NCBI GenBank assembly: GCA_003104975.1
Contig: PQAM01000006.1
Location: 1-64,000 of the forward strand
Source: Candidatus Methylomirabilota bacterium
GTDB lineage: Bacteria > Methylomirabilota > Methylomirabilia > Methylomirabilales > Methylomirabilaceae
Direction of reading: 5' to 3'
DNA length: 64,000 nt
How positions within the stretch are numbered: position 1 is the stretch's first letter; every line of letters starts with the position of its first letter. The translations under genes were made by a program, and so were the position numbers. Positions 15,277-22,853 of the stretch are shown one piece after another. Under the pieces are notes generated by a model. It searched no databases. It was not told where the DNA came from and was given only the letters and a program-made list of their open reading frames with translations.

Positions 15277-15984
15277 TCAGGATTCCTCCCCGTCTACTGG
15301 GTGCTGAGCGGTGACGCGACGTTTGACCAAGGGCCCCAGCAGGGCCGTGAGGATCCCGATCGCGAAGAGGGAACTGAGAACAAAGAACGCCGCCCGTAGC
15401 GATCTCCCCGCCTGGTGGCCCAGGTAACTGTAAAAGAGGGTAGCGGGAAGCTGACCAACACCAGTCATGCTCCAGAAGCCCCAGAATCCCATCGGGGTCA
15501 ACCCCGCCCCATAGCTTATCAGATCAAAGGAGATCCAGGGGAGGAGACGGGCAACGAGGACGGCGCGTTTGCCATAGCGAGCAAAGAAGGCATCGGATCG
15601 AGTTAATGCGGAGGGGCTGACCAATCTTTCTACCAAGCGGCGACCGAAAAGCCTGCTGAGGCCGAAGCAGAGAGCCGCCCCCGCCATGGCGCTTCCCCAG
15701 GACAGCACACCCCCCCAGAAGGCGCCGAAGAGGAGGCCGTTGGTGAGGGTAAGAACAAAAGCTGGGAGGGGAGCGATGACGGACTGGAGGACCATGAGCA
15801 GGAACGAGATGACAGGCGCCCAAACCCCGAAGGAAAGGAGAAACACCTTGAGCGCCTCAACATCCCCCTGGCCGAGGAGGCGAACCGCTTGCTGAAGAAA
15901 TACTAGGACGGCAGGGAGGAACAGGGACAGCCCGAGGCTCGCGCCCACAGCAACCAGGAGGAGCTTCTTGCCCAGCTTAGACAC
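15277..15984 (-). CDS. TVP38/TMEM64 family membrane protein (second copy)
   Basis: 235 residues, with an N-terminal membrane anchor and several helices. The conserved region is AVLVARLLPWISFDLISYGA followed by GLTPMGFWGFWSMTGVGQLP, clearly the same family as the protein at 10121-10831, although the two are not close copies. It lies just outside the right MITE-like repeat and is transcribed toward it. Function in the family is not settled. Confidence 0.85.
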   Translation of the reverse strand: MSKLGKKLLLVAVGASLGLSLFLPAVLVFLQQAVRLLGQGDVEALKVFLLSFGVWAPVISFLLMVLQSVIAPLPAFVLTLTNGLLFGAFWGGVLSWGSAMAGAALCFGLSRLFGRRLVERLVSPSALTRSDAFFARYGKRAVLVARLLPWISFDLISYGAGLTPMGFWGFWSMTGVGQLPATLFYSYLGHQAGRSLRAAFFVLSSLFAIGILTALLGPLVKRRVTAQHPVDGEES

Positions 15985-16444
15985 TTGTATGCCTCTTCCC
16001 AGGATCGGGCTTCTCCTCAGACGGTCTTCGCAAAATTGAGGGCTGAACGGTCACCTCGTAGTTGCCTCCACCCCAACGCCCGTCCCCGTCCAAAAGAAGG
16101 TAAAGCGAACCGGGGCCTACCGGCCAGGAAGGGTCGGAATCCTTATCTGTGGCGTGGTGATGAGAGGAATGCGCAGGCCTTTTACCGATTCGAGCATGAC
16201 ACTGTCCTTCCCCTTACTCAATCTCCCGCGCTGTTGTGTTTTGCGATTCAATCGTTGAGATGCAAAGAACCGCGTAAGCGATTCGCTGTTCAATCGAGCG
16301 GGTACACCGAGGCGGGTGATCTCTCTTGGATGAAACGCGGGCAGGTGCAGTTGGGGGTGAGCCGGAGTCATGTGCAAATCGCAATCCCAATCGCGCGCAT
16401 CTCAGATACTTGCGCTGCCATCTAAAAAATGGAAGGAGACAGAC
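15985..16444. other. Intergenic region without a recognisable gene (460 bp)
   Basis: Open frames exist on both strands but have no RBS, family resemblance or consistent composition. The region separates divergent genes (15984 minus, 16445 plus) and should contain their promoters; I could not point to convincing promoter boxes. Confidence 0.4.
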
Positions 16445-16726
16445 ATGAGTGCACCGTCGTTTACGCGTCTGCTTAAGCTGCTATTTCAGGATCCCAGCGT
16501 CCACCGGCAGGCAAAAGATCGGCTGAGCGACTGGATTCTTGATCAGCATGCCTTGGGATTGCCGCTCGATGGCCAGAGCCTTTTGGAGCACCTGCATACC
16601 GTCCATCCCCAAATCTTTGAGCGACTGAGGAGCCATCCGCGGGTCAAAGACGAGATTGACCGTGTCCTGGCTGCCCAGCATCCTCTTGCGAGCCGCCCAC
16701 ACGAGGCCACGCCATCCCGTGCCTGA
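16445..16726 (+). CDS. Small hypothetical protein
   Basis: 93 residues from ATG 16445, preceded by GGAGACAGAC. It is soluble and mainly helical (FTRLLKLLFQDPSVHRQAKD, RLSDWILDQHALGLPLDGQS, LEHLHTVHPQIFERLRSHP, DEIDRVLAAQHP). There are no cysteines, signal peptide or membrane segment. I do not recognise the family. It stands alone on the plus strand in a region of minus-strand genes. Confidence 0.5.
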   Translation: MSAPSFTRLLKLLFQDPSVHRQAKDRLSDWILDQHALGLPLDGQSLLEHLHTVHPQIFERLRSHPRVKDEIDRVLAAQHPLASRPHEATPSRA

Positions 16727-16836
16727 GGTGGTCTGTATGCCATGCCAAGTGCGCCGCTTCGGGATGAGCTCGTCATGGCGCTGAGCCGGCACATACCTGC
16801 TGCCTGGTTAAACGTAATACGAGTCAATATTATACT

Positions 16837-17247
16837 TCACCTACCCTTGACTTCCGCCGTCCGCTTGTCTTTTTGCGCTTGCCGCCCCGACTCGAGTGTA
16901 CGCTGGATCACTGAACGCAGCAGCCAGCTTCGCTGCGTGCCATCCAAAAGCGCCGTCAAATCCTCATAGAGGGTCGGATCGACCAGAAATCCTCCCAGGA
17001 TTCCTTCGCCTCGGGCGATCTTCTCGCTGATCTCGTTGAGGTGCTGGGAGGCCTCCGTAAGATTCTTCACCAGATGCCTGGACTCCTCGATCAGTTTGCC
17101 GCCCTCCGAGTCATACACCATGGCCATGGGCCAAGCCTTGGCCTCATTAATGTACGTGTGGCCCAGGATCTGACCAGCCGCGCACGCCGTCAGCGAGAGC
17201 CCGAGAGCCAGAAGGCAAAACTGGACATGTCGCACGGGAGGCCGCAA
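16837..17247 (-). CDS. Putative lipoprotein, MCE/MlaD C-terminal-like
   Basis: 136 residues from TTG 17247 (no clear RBS; an internal GTG at 17235 is an alternative). The N-terminus carries a lipoprotein signal with lipobox LSLTACAAG. The body has HLVKNLTEASQHLNEISEKI and ARGEGILGGFLVDPTLYEDL, a pattern I know from the C-terminal helical part of MCE/MlaD lipid-transfer proteins, then GTQRSWLLRSVIQRTLE. The MCE domain itself is absent, so it may be a separate lipoprotein subunit or a remnant. It lies 13 bases after the Gly/His-rich protein gene on the same strand. Confidence 0.5.
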   Translation of the reverse strand: MRPPVRHVQFCLLALGLSLTACAAGQILGHTYINEAKAWPMAMVYDSEGGKLIEESRHLVKNLTEASQHLNEISEKIARGEGILGGFLVDPTLYEDLTALLDGTQRSWLLRSVIQRTLESGRQAQKDKRTAEVKGR

Positions 17248-17260
17248 GGGCTATTCCGCA

Positions 17261-17647
17261 TCAGTAGGGGTAGTAACCGCCAGTAGGTGCATAGCCCACG
17301 CAACGGCCGTAGGCGTCATAGCCATAGCAGGAGCCGTAATAGGGATACCCGTACGATGGATAGAAACGATAGGAGAAGTACGGATAACTGTAGTAGCTGA
17401 ACTCCCCGTGTGAACCGTGATGACCGAAGCCGCCGTGCAGTCCATGACCGCCGAAACCCCTATGGAAGCCGTGATGGCCGAAGCTGCCATGCGATCCCCC
17501 GTGAAACCCACCACGTGCTCCCCCGTGAAACCCTCTGGCCTCTGCCGTCCCAACCTCGAACAAGACCATGACGCCAAGAGTGAAAAGGATCGCCGTCATC
17601 AAGCTAAGGAACCGCTGTTGCCATGTCACGCTCACATGTGTACTCAT
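17261..17647 (-). CDS. Gly/His/Tyr-rich exported hypothetical protein
   Basis: 128 residues from ATG 17647 (RBS AAAGGAAGTAGAGACA). A membrane or signal segment (LMTAILFTLGVMVLFEVGTA, cleaved near AEARG) is followed by tandem Gly-His repeats (GFHGGARGGFHGGSHG and similar) to about residue 80, then a Tyr/Pro-rich tail (YPYFSYRFYPSYGYPYY) with two cysteines. Such proteins are common near metal-stress genes and may bind metal, but no function is established. Low complexity limits homology inference. Confidence 0.65.
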   Translation of the reverse strand: MSTHVSVTWQQRFLSLMTAILFTLGVMVLFEVGTAEARGFHGGARGGFHGGSHGSFGHHGFHRGFGGHGLHGGFGHHGSHGEFSYYSYPYFSYRFYPSYGYPYYGSCYGYDAYGRCVGYAPTGGYYPY

Positions 17648-17713
17648 TGTCTCTACTTCCTTTGCCCCTACTCTCTTTCGACCTCGCGTTTAGAATCCTT
17701 CTCATCCGGGACA

Positions 17714-17728
17714 CCCCCCTCCGGGGGG
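17714..17728 (-). terminator. GC hairpin after the minus-strand genes at 17740-18281
   Basis: Perfect stem CCCCCC/GGGGGG with 3-base loop, 12 bases downstream of the small ORF stop. There is no U-tract, so termination is only suggested. Confidence 0.35.
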
Positions 17729-17739
17729 CATGACGTCCC

Positions 17740-17814
17740 TCAGGTCGAGCCGCTTTTACTGGCAAGCCAGTACACGATTCCGATCACGGCTAACAATCCT
17801 ATAAGGCCTTCCAT
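17740..17814 (-). CDS. Tiny single-helix membrane peptide (24 aa)
   Basis: From ATG 17814, preceded by GAGGGGAAGACG, to TGA. The peptide is MEGLIGLLAVIGIVYWLASK plus four residues: one hydrophobic helix with a basic end. It begins 12 bases after the stop of the upstream gene on the same strand, so it could be co-transcribed. Very short ORFs arise by chance, but the RBS and position support it. Confidence 0.35.
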   Translation of the reverse strand: MEGLIGLLAVIGIVYWLASKSGST

Positions 17815-17825
17815 CGTCTTCCCCT

Positions 17826-18281
17826 CTAAAAGTGCAGACGAGCGGGCCGCTCATCAACGCTTGGCCTGTAGCCCAGGTCCATCACCAAGACCTTCGCCAG
17901 CTCTTTCGCATCAGGGTCTGTCAGGTTCTTGTCTTGAGCCACCCTCACCTGCCCCCCTTCATCGGACCAGGTGATCTCCAGGAGGTCGCCCGCGAAGTTG
18001 TAGGTCTCCACGTAGTTCCCCATGCCCTGGCTTTTTGGGTTGTTGTAGATGATCAGGATCACCCCATGTTTGCCGGCCGGGGTTTCAGCCGTGATGCTCT
18101 GCATGCCGAGCAGGCTGAACGCCTGTTTGTCCGGGACGTCGCCGGGAACGGTCACTACTTCTCCTTTGAGATTGGTGAGGCTCCTTTTCTCCTGTATCTC
18201 CTCTGCGCCTCCCGGCCTTGCGAGCAGAAGGACCCCCACGAGGAGCAATAGCGCTAACTTCCTGATCTTGTGGCGCTTCAT
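17826..18281 (-). CDS. Exported hypothetical protein
   Basis: 151 residues from ATG 18281, chosen because GGAGGGAAGGCAG precedes it; longer starts lack an RBS. The signal peptide KLALLLLVGVLLLARPGGAE is followed by SLTNLKGEVVTVPGDVPDKQ, HGVILIIYNNPKSQGMGNYV and LLEITWSDEGGQVRVAQDK. The composition and strand pattern suggest a small periplasmic domain; no family was recognised. Confidence 0.6.
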   Translation of the reverse strand: MKRHKIRKLALLLLVGVLLLARPGGAEEIQEKRSLTNLKGEVVTVPGDVPDKQAFSLLGMQSITAETPAGKHGVILIIYNNPKSQGMGNYVETYNFAGDLLEITWSDEGGQVRVAQDKNLTDPDAKELAKVLVMDLGYRPSVDERPARLHF

Positions 18282-18506
18282 CTGCCTTCCCTCCATCCAG
18301 CCGACCATTCCACCTATCCTGTTCACGCTACTTCTATAGATGAGGCAGAAAGCGGAAAGGATGCGCGACATGGGATGCGCCGTCTTTCCACGCTTCGGCG
18401 TATCCTTGGGCTGCGCTGCCGCATCTAATAGATGTGAGCGTGTAAGGTGTCAGCGATGCAATGCTCTGCAGCCCTTCGATTACCCTTTGTTTGGTTGAAG
18501 GAGATT

Positions 18507-19316
18507 ATGAAGCAGGCGGTCACGCGTCGCCTCAACCGAGCGGTTAGCACGTATGACATCAAGGTCCCCAACAGCATGGAGCGGCTCTATAAGCATATCC
18601 GGAAAGGGGATGTGGTCCTCATCGAGGGGATGCTCGGAATCAGCCAACTCATCAAGTACACCACCCAGAGCCAGTGGAGCCATTGTGCCCTCTACGTGGG
18701 AGATGCACTGCTGCGCCGGGGGGGAACAGTGCGCGAGCAGGCGGTGAGCCAGTTCGGCCAGCTTGCGGACCGCCTGCTCATTGAGGCGCTGACCGATCAC
18801 GGGGTGGTGGCCTCGCCACTCGCCAAGTATCGGTGGCACAACCTCCGGATCTGCAAGCCCTTCAAGCTCGACCCTGCCGATCTGGATCGCGTGATCGACG
18901 CTGTCCTGGCGGACCTCGGCAAGGCGTACGACCACCGTAATTTCCTGGATCTGACCCTGATGCTCCTCAGCCCGGTGGAGTTCGGCTTCCTGAAGCGGCG
19001 GACCATCCAGACCTGCCTGGGCAACTGCACCGAGCACCAGGTGATCTGTTCAGGGATGATCGCCCAGGCCTTCCAGCGGGTCGGCTACCCGATCCTGCCG
19101 GTGGTCGATATCGGCAATCCACCTGACGACATGCTGCTCGAGGCCGTCCCATACGCCTACCCCTTGACGATGCGCCACTACTCGCAGATTTTGCCGCGCG
19201 ACTTCGACCTGAGCCCCAACTTCCAGATCATCAAATTCAACCTCATCGAGGAGGGTGACTTCGACTACAAGCACCTGACCTGGACGACCACGAGCAGAGA
19301 GGGCGGGTGCCAGTGA
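18507..19316 (+). CDS. YiiX/YebB-like NlpC/P60-superfamily cysteine hydrolase
   Basis: 269 residues from ATG 18507 (RBS GAAGGAGATT). The pattern IRKGDVVLIEGMLGISQLIK followed by TTQSQWSHCALYVGD is the YiiX-like start, with the His of SH serving as part of the permuted papain-type catalytic site; EHQVICSGMIAQAFQRVGYP contains the catalytic Cys. In this permuted family His precedes Cys, as here. It probably cleaves amide bonds in a lipid, peptidoglycan or peptide substrate at the membrane. No clear signal peptide. It is convergent with the AhpD-like gene. Confidence 0.7.
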   Translation: MKQAVTRRLNRAVSTYDIKVPNSMERLYKHIRKGDVVLIEGMLGISQLIKYTTQSQWSHCALYVGDALLRRGGTVREQAVSQFGQLADRLLIEALTDHGVVASPLAKYRWHNLRICKPFKLDPADLDRVIDAVLADLGKAYDHRNFLDLTLMLLSPVEFGFLKRRTIQTCLGNCTEHQVICSGMIAQAFQRVGYPILPVVDIGNPPDDMLLEAVPYAYPLTMRHYSQILPRDFDLSPNFQIIKFNLIEEGDFDYKHLTWTTTSREGGCQ

Positions 19317-19330
19317 TCGGCGTGGAACAA

Positions 19331-19876
19331 TCACGCCCCCCACTCAGATTCCAGCTCCACCCCCAAGGCATCGGTGACACGGTTGATATAGTTGAAATAG
19401 CTGGCGATCTCCACCGTATGGAGGATCTCTTCATCGGATACCCCTTTTTCCCGGAGTCGTTGGATCTCGGTTCGAGTCATCGAAGCGGCATCCCGGGTAA
19501 TCCGCTCGGTGTACTCCAGGAGCGCCAATGTCTTCGGGTCGAGGATCGCCTTCCGATAGTCCTCAGCAAGCTGCTTGACCAGCGTGTCGTCCTTCGTCTC
19601 CTGACGGAGAGCCTCTCCGTGGTGGACGATTCAGTAGTGGCACCGATTGATGGATGAGACGACGAGGGCGATCATCTCCCGCTGGGCACGGCCCAATGCC
19701 GCTGGGCCATACATCAGGACCTGGAACATCTGCAGGGTAGCCCCCATCGCCTCCGGATGGAGACTGAAGACCTTCATGATATTGGGGACCATCCCCGTCT
19801 GTTTCCGGAGTCCTTCGTAGAGGCTCTTGAGATTCCCCTGGGCCTCGCGTTCCTCTATCACGTTGATCCATGTCAT
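19331..19876 (-). CDS. AhpD-like carboxymuconolactone decarboxylase-family peroxidase with CxxU, candidate selenoprotein
   Basis: 181 residues from ATG 19876 (RBS AAAGGAGGAGAGGA) if the UGA at 19631-19633 is decoded as residue 82. Before the UGA is REMIALVVSSINRCHY and after it IVHHGEALRQETKDD. AhpD proteins have CxxC followed by xxHH/H here; the second cysteine is UGA, giving CHYU. After it the helical fold continues normally (ALLEYTERITRDAASMTRTE, DEEILHTVEIASYFNYINRV). AhpD-like selenoproteins are an established group. Expected role: thiol/selenol peroxidase reducing hydroperoxides or disulfides. Confidence 0.88.
19604..19620 (-). promoter_or_regulatory. Putative SECIS hairpin for the AhpD-like gene
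   Basis: Perfect 7-bp stem ACGGAGA/TCTCCGT with loop GGC, loop beginning 17 nt after the UGA. It has the same geometry as the TlpA element. Confidence 0.65.
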
Positions 19877-19927
19877 TCCTCTCCTCCTTTGGCGCTCACC
19901 GCGAAACGTGGCCAACTTCACGCCTCC

Positions 19928-20557
19928 TTACACGCTCGTCGCAGATCCATATCGGCGACGCCGATGGGATTTCATGAGCAGATACAGAAGAGCAACGAGA
20001 AGGACGCTGAGCAGGACAAAGCCATAGTACCAGCGGTAGCCGGCCAGAAGCCGTTCCCAACGGCTTCCGAAGAGATACCCGGCGATCGTCACCAGTGCTG
20101 CCCAGAGCACCGCCCCCAACGCATCGTAGGCCAGGAAACGAGGATAGGCCATCCTGGTGGAGCCCGCCATGGGAGCAGCGAAGGTCCTGACGCCCACCAC
20201 AAAACGGGCGAAGGCGACCGTCAGGCCTCCGCCACGCCTCGTGAAGTAGTCATGCGTCTTCTGGGCGCACTCGGTTGAGCCCAGCGTGATCCTGCAGTAC
20301 AGCCGCGACAGGCGCTCTCCACCCAGACGGCCCATGAGGTAGCCGAGACTATCGCCCCCCACGGCGCCGGCCGCCCCCAATGCAATGACCACGAAAAGTT
20401 TGAAGTGTGAAGGAGCCGTGGAGGCTAAAAAGCCCGCGGCAAAGAGGACGACCTCACCGGGGAGGGGCAGCCCAGCATTCTCCATGGCGATCCCGAGGAA
20501 GAGGATCGCATAACCGTATCTGATGAAGAAGGGCCAGAGGCTAATCGCCACATCCAT
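19928..20557 (-). CDS. DedA family membrane protein
   Basis: 209 residues from ATG 20557 (RBS CCGGAGTGAACGTG; ATG 20587 is possible). Family features: YGYAILFLGIAMENAGLPLP, GEVVLFAAGFLAS, GGDSLGYLMGRLGGERL and FARFVVGVRTFAAPMAGSTR, ending with two membrane helices. DedA proteins are inner-membrane transporters or flippases linked to lipid recycling and membrane potential. The ERLSRLYCRITLGSTECAQK segment carries a Cys pair common in the group. Its substrate is not known. Confidence 0.88.
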   Translation of the reverse strand: MDVAISLWPFFIRYGYAILFLGIAMENAGLPLPGEVVLFAAGFLASTAPSHFKLFVVIALGAAGAVGGDSLGYLMGRLGGERLSRLYCRITLGSTECAQKTHDYFTRRGGGLTVAFARFVVGVRTFAAPMAGSTRMAYPRFLAYDALGAVLWAALVTIAGYLFGSRWERLLAGYRWYYGFVLLSVLLVALLYLLMKSHRRRRYGSATSV

Positions 20558-20788
20558 CACGTTCACTCCGGCAAGCCGTTTACCCATCCCAGTAAGAGGT
20601 AAGGCTTCCGTTCTCGGTAACGCCGTACTCGTCCACGATGTCCCCTTGTCATCACAGCTTGGAAAAGCCTCCGACCTTCCTTACCTTCTCACAGGCTCGA
20701 CCACCATTGAACAAGGGTGGGTCGTTTTTGCTCGATCAAGGCGAGTCTCTTTTGCGTTGTCAAAACGACGGCGCCGTTGGTGAAGACA

Positions 20789-21406
20789 TCATCTTGTGTT
20801 TCCGAGCTGACACGTTATATCCTCAACCCTTGGACTCGATTCGGGGTTGTGGCTTCCCACGCAGTCCTTCGCGCGGTACACCGCCCCAACGACGACACCG
20901 TAGAGCAAGTGGGCCATCAGACTCATCCCTGCCATGAGCATTGCACTTGGCGCGGTTCCCGCGCCTGGCGTCACCGCTGCACAGGGGTTCGCAGTAACCA
21001 CCGCTGCACATGGGTTCGCGACGACTACCGGGCCGCAGGGATTCATGGCCGGTACGGCGGCGGACCCAGCCAAGAGGGAATGCAGCACCGCCAGGGCCGG
21101 CGCCAGCGCTACCATCGCGACGATCCAGGGGAGGATGGAATAAAGAGCGCCCTTGAGGGGCCGTGGGCCGGGAAGCCACGTGGCGAACGCCACGGCATAG
21201 ATAATCGCAAGAACGACCCCGTTGAACAGATGAACCAGGCTTCCTGTAAGGTAGGTCGGTAGGCCGATGGGCAGCGCTTGCCCCAGGGCCCCGATCAGAT
21301 CCATCTTGGGGAGTCCCATGAGCGAGGCCATATACATCAGGGCCGTCATCGCAAGCGTGCCCAGGAACCCCGCCATGACTGCTGAACCGATACTGAAGCG
21401 TTTCAT
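20789..21406 (-). CDS. Membrane protein with NPCAAV-type repeats
   Basis: 205 residues from ATG 21406, chosen because GGAGGAGAAGACC precedes it. Four or so membrane helices (VMAGFLGTLAMTALMYMASL, LFNGVVLAIIYAVAFATWLP, LPWIVAMVALAPALAVLHSL, LMAGMSLMAHLLYGVVVGAV) resemble the DUF6789-like small membrane proteins. An unusual insert before the last helix repeats NPCGPVVVA, NPCAAVVTA and NPCAAVTPG, giving evenly spaced cysteines. These could bind metal or form disulfides. The function is unknown. The preceding 200 bases (20588-20788 in window order) contain no gene. Confidence 0.6.
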   Translation of the reverse strand: MKRFSIGSAVMAGFLGTLAMTALMYMASLMGLPKMDLIGALGQALPIGLPTYLTGSLVHLFNGVVLAIIYAVAFATWLPGPRPLKGALYSILPWIVAMVALAPALAVLHSLLAGSAAVPAMNPCGPVVVANPCAAVVTANPCAAVTPGAGTAPSAMLMAGMSLMAHLLYGVVVGAVYRAKDCVGSHNPESSPRVEDITCQLGNTR

Positions 21407-21821
21407 GGTCTTCTCCTCCATTGCTGTGCATGTGGGTCTTGGCTGACCCTGTCTTCGTTGATATCCTCGGCAGTTCTATTGCGTCGTGATCCAACGGGCG
21501 GAGTTGTCGGCCCGCCCCTTCTCCGTCCTTTAGATGCAGGGGCAGCCCGGAGGATTCACGGTCGCGCTGAAGTATGAGGCTGGAAGGATTCGCCAGTCTT
21601 TTCCTGAAGACCGATGACCAGCAGCGGCCTTGGCAAGCAGGCAATGAGACGGCTCGATTGAATATCAGGGAGAGACTACAGAAGCAGAAGCGGGAGCGGT
21701 GCTGTATGATGACTCGGAAATATCACGGGGAAATCTACCAGCTTGAGGCATATCTATCCACGGGTGTGACCGGTCTTCCGACAGAAAGGACAGACATGGT
21801 GTGAAAGCCGGAAGGTGGTGC
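21407..21821. other. Intergenic region without a recognisable gene
   Basis: About 415 bases between the NPCAAV membrane protein and the anti-sigma gene. Small frames are present but none has an RBS or recognisable sequence. It should hold the promoter of the 21406 minus gene. Confidence 0.4.
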
Positions 21822-22139
21822 TCATGGGTGCTGCTCGCCTATATTCTCCTGGCGAATCTTCGCCTTGAGGAAGCTCGTCAATCGGATGGTCAATTCCTCG
21901 GGCATCTCTTCGCAGGTGATCTCCCTAACCCAGGTATTCGTAGCCTGATAGGTCTTGATAAAGTTGAGGCACTCCGGACATCCCTCCAGATGCTGCTCTA
22001 GCGCACGAGCGGTCTCGGGATGAAGGGTTCCCTCAAGGTAATCAGCAAGGAGTTCAACCTGCTCCTGACAGGTCAGCATCTTTGCGCTTCCTCTAAACAG
22101 CTTCCGAGCCCAACGTGTCAAACGCCCCCACAGGATCAT
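21822..22139 (-). CDS. Anti-sigma factor with zinc-finger (zf-HC2) domain
   Basis: 105 residues from ATG 22139, which overlaps the sigma factor stop; ATG 22079 (MLTCQEQ) is the alternative. The motif CQEQVELLADYLEGTL, then ALEQHLEGCPECLNFIKTY, has the HxxxCxxC zinc site of ZAS/zf-HC2 anti-sigma factors. No membrane helix follows, so it is a soluble, short anti-sigma that would bind and hold the ECF sigma until a redox or metal signal releases it. Being next to AhpD-Sec and metal genes, zinc-thiol sensing is plausible. Confidence 0.75.
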   Translation of the reverse strand: MILWGRLTRWARKLFRGSAKMLTCQEQVELLADYLEGTLHPETARALEQHLEGCPECLNFIKTYQATNTWVREITCEEMPEELTIRLTSFLKAKIRQENIGEQHP

Positions 22140-22741
22140 GATTGTGCTCCAGATGCCGTTACGTACCGTTCGAGCCTCCCACGAAGGACCAGGCGGGCCC
22201 GATGCAGGCGGGCCTTGATGGCCAACACGCTGGCGCCTACGATCTCCGCCACCTCTTCGTTCGAGAGTCCTTCGAGGTCCCGCAGAACGAGGACGACCTT
22301 GTAGTCAGGCGGAAGAGCCTCGATGGCCTCCCGAAGGACCTGCTCTCGCTCCTTCCGAAGGAGCAGTTTCTCCGGTCCCTGAGTAAAGTCCACAACCATG
22401 CGGGCATGCCGTCCGTCCTTGGTGAACTGGGGCAGGTACTCGTCGATCGATTCTTGGACAGGCCCTCGGCTCCGGAGCTTCATGAGGGCTGTATTGACGG
22501 TGATCCGATAGAGCCAGGTGCTGAAGGACGATCGGTGCTCAAAGCTGGCGATCTTCCGAAAGACCGTCAGAAAGACGTCCTGGAGGACCTCCTCGGCATC
22601 CGCCGGGTTCTTAGTGAACGATACGACGAGCCGATACACCCTGTCCCGATAGCGCTCTAGGAGCGCCTCGAAGGGCGCATCTTCTCCTGCCTTTATCTGC
22701 TCGACGAGGTCCTGATCCGAGAGGCTCAACGCATCCCTCAA
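22136..22741 (-). CDS. ECF RNA polymerase sigma factor
   Basis: 201 residues. Region 2 has FEALLERYRDRVYRLVVSFT, NPADAEEVLQDVFLTVFRKI and FSTWLYRITVNTALMKLRS; region 4 has EAIEALPPDYKVVLVLRDLE and GLSNEEVAEIVGASVLAIKA. It is a sigma-70 family extracytoplasmic-function factor. It overlaps the zf-HC2 anti-sigma gene by four bases, a classic pair. Targets cannot be read from the sequence; candidate promoters would need a motif search. Confidence 0.9.
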   Translation of the reverse strand: MRDALSLSDQDLVEQIKAGEDAPFEALLERYRDRVYRLVVSFTKNPADAEEVLQDVFLTVFRKIASFEHRSSFSTWLYRITVNTALMKLRSRGPVQESIDEYLPQFTKDGRHARMVVDFTQGPEKLLLRKEREQVLREAIEALPPDYKVVLVLRDLEGLSNEEVAEIVGASVLAIKARLHRARLVLRGRLERYVTASGAQS

Positions 22742-22853
22742 TGCAGTGTTAGATGCCGTGAGGCTGCGAAGGGATTCGGAACTTGAAGTCCCTGCACGGG
22801 AGAAGCGCGTTCAGCCAATCATGAGTAGCCCACCCAGAGACGATGAAGCATCG

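Noticed and set aside
20680-20791. Read-through of the UGA at the end of the NPCAAV membrane protein
   Set aside because: The continuation is basic, low in structure and not family-like, and the UGA is not at a cysteine motif; taken as a true stop.
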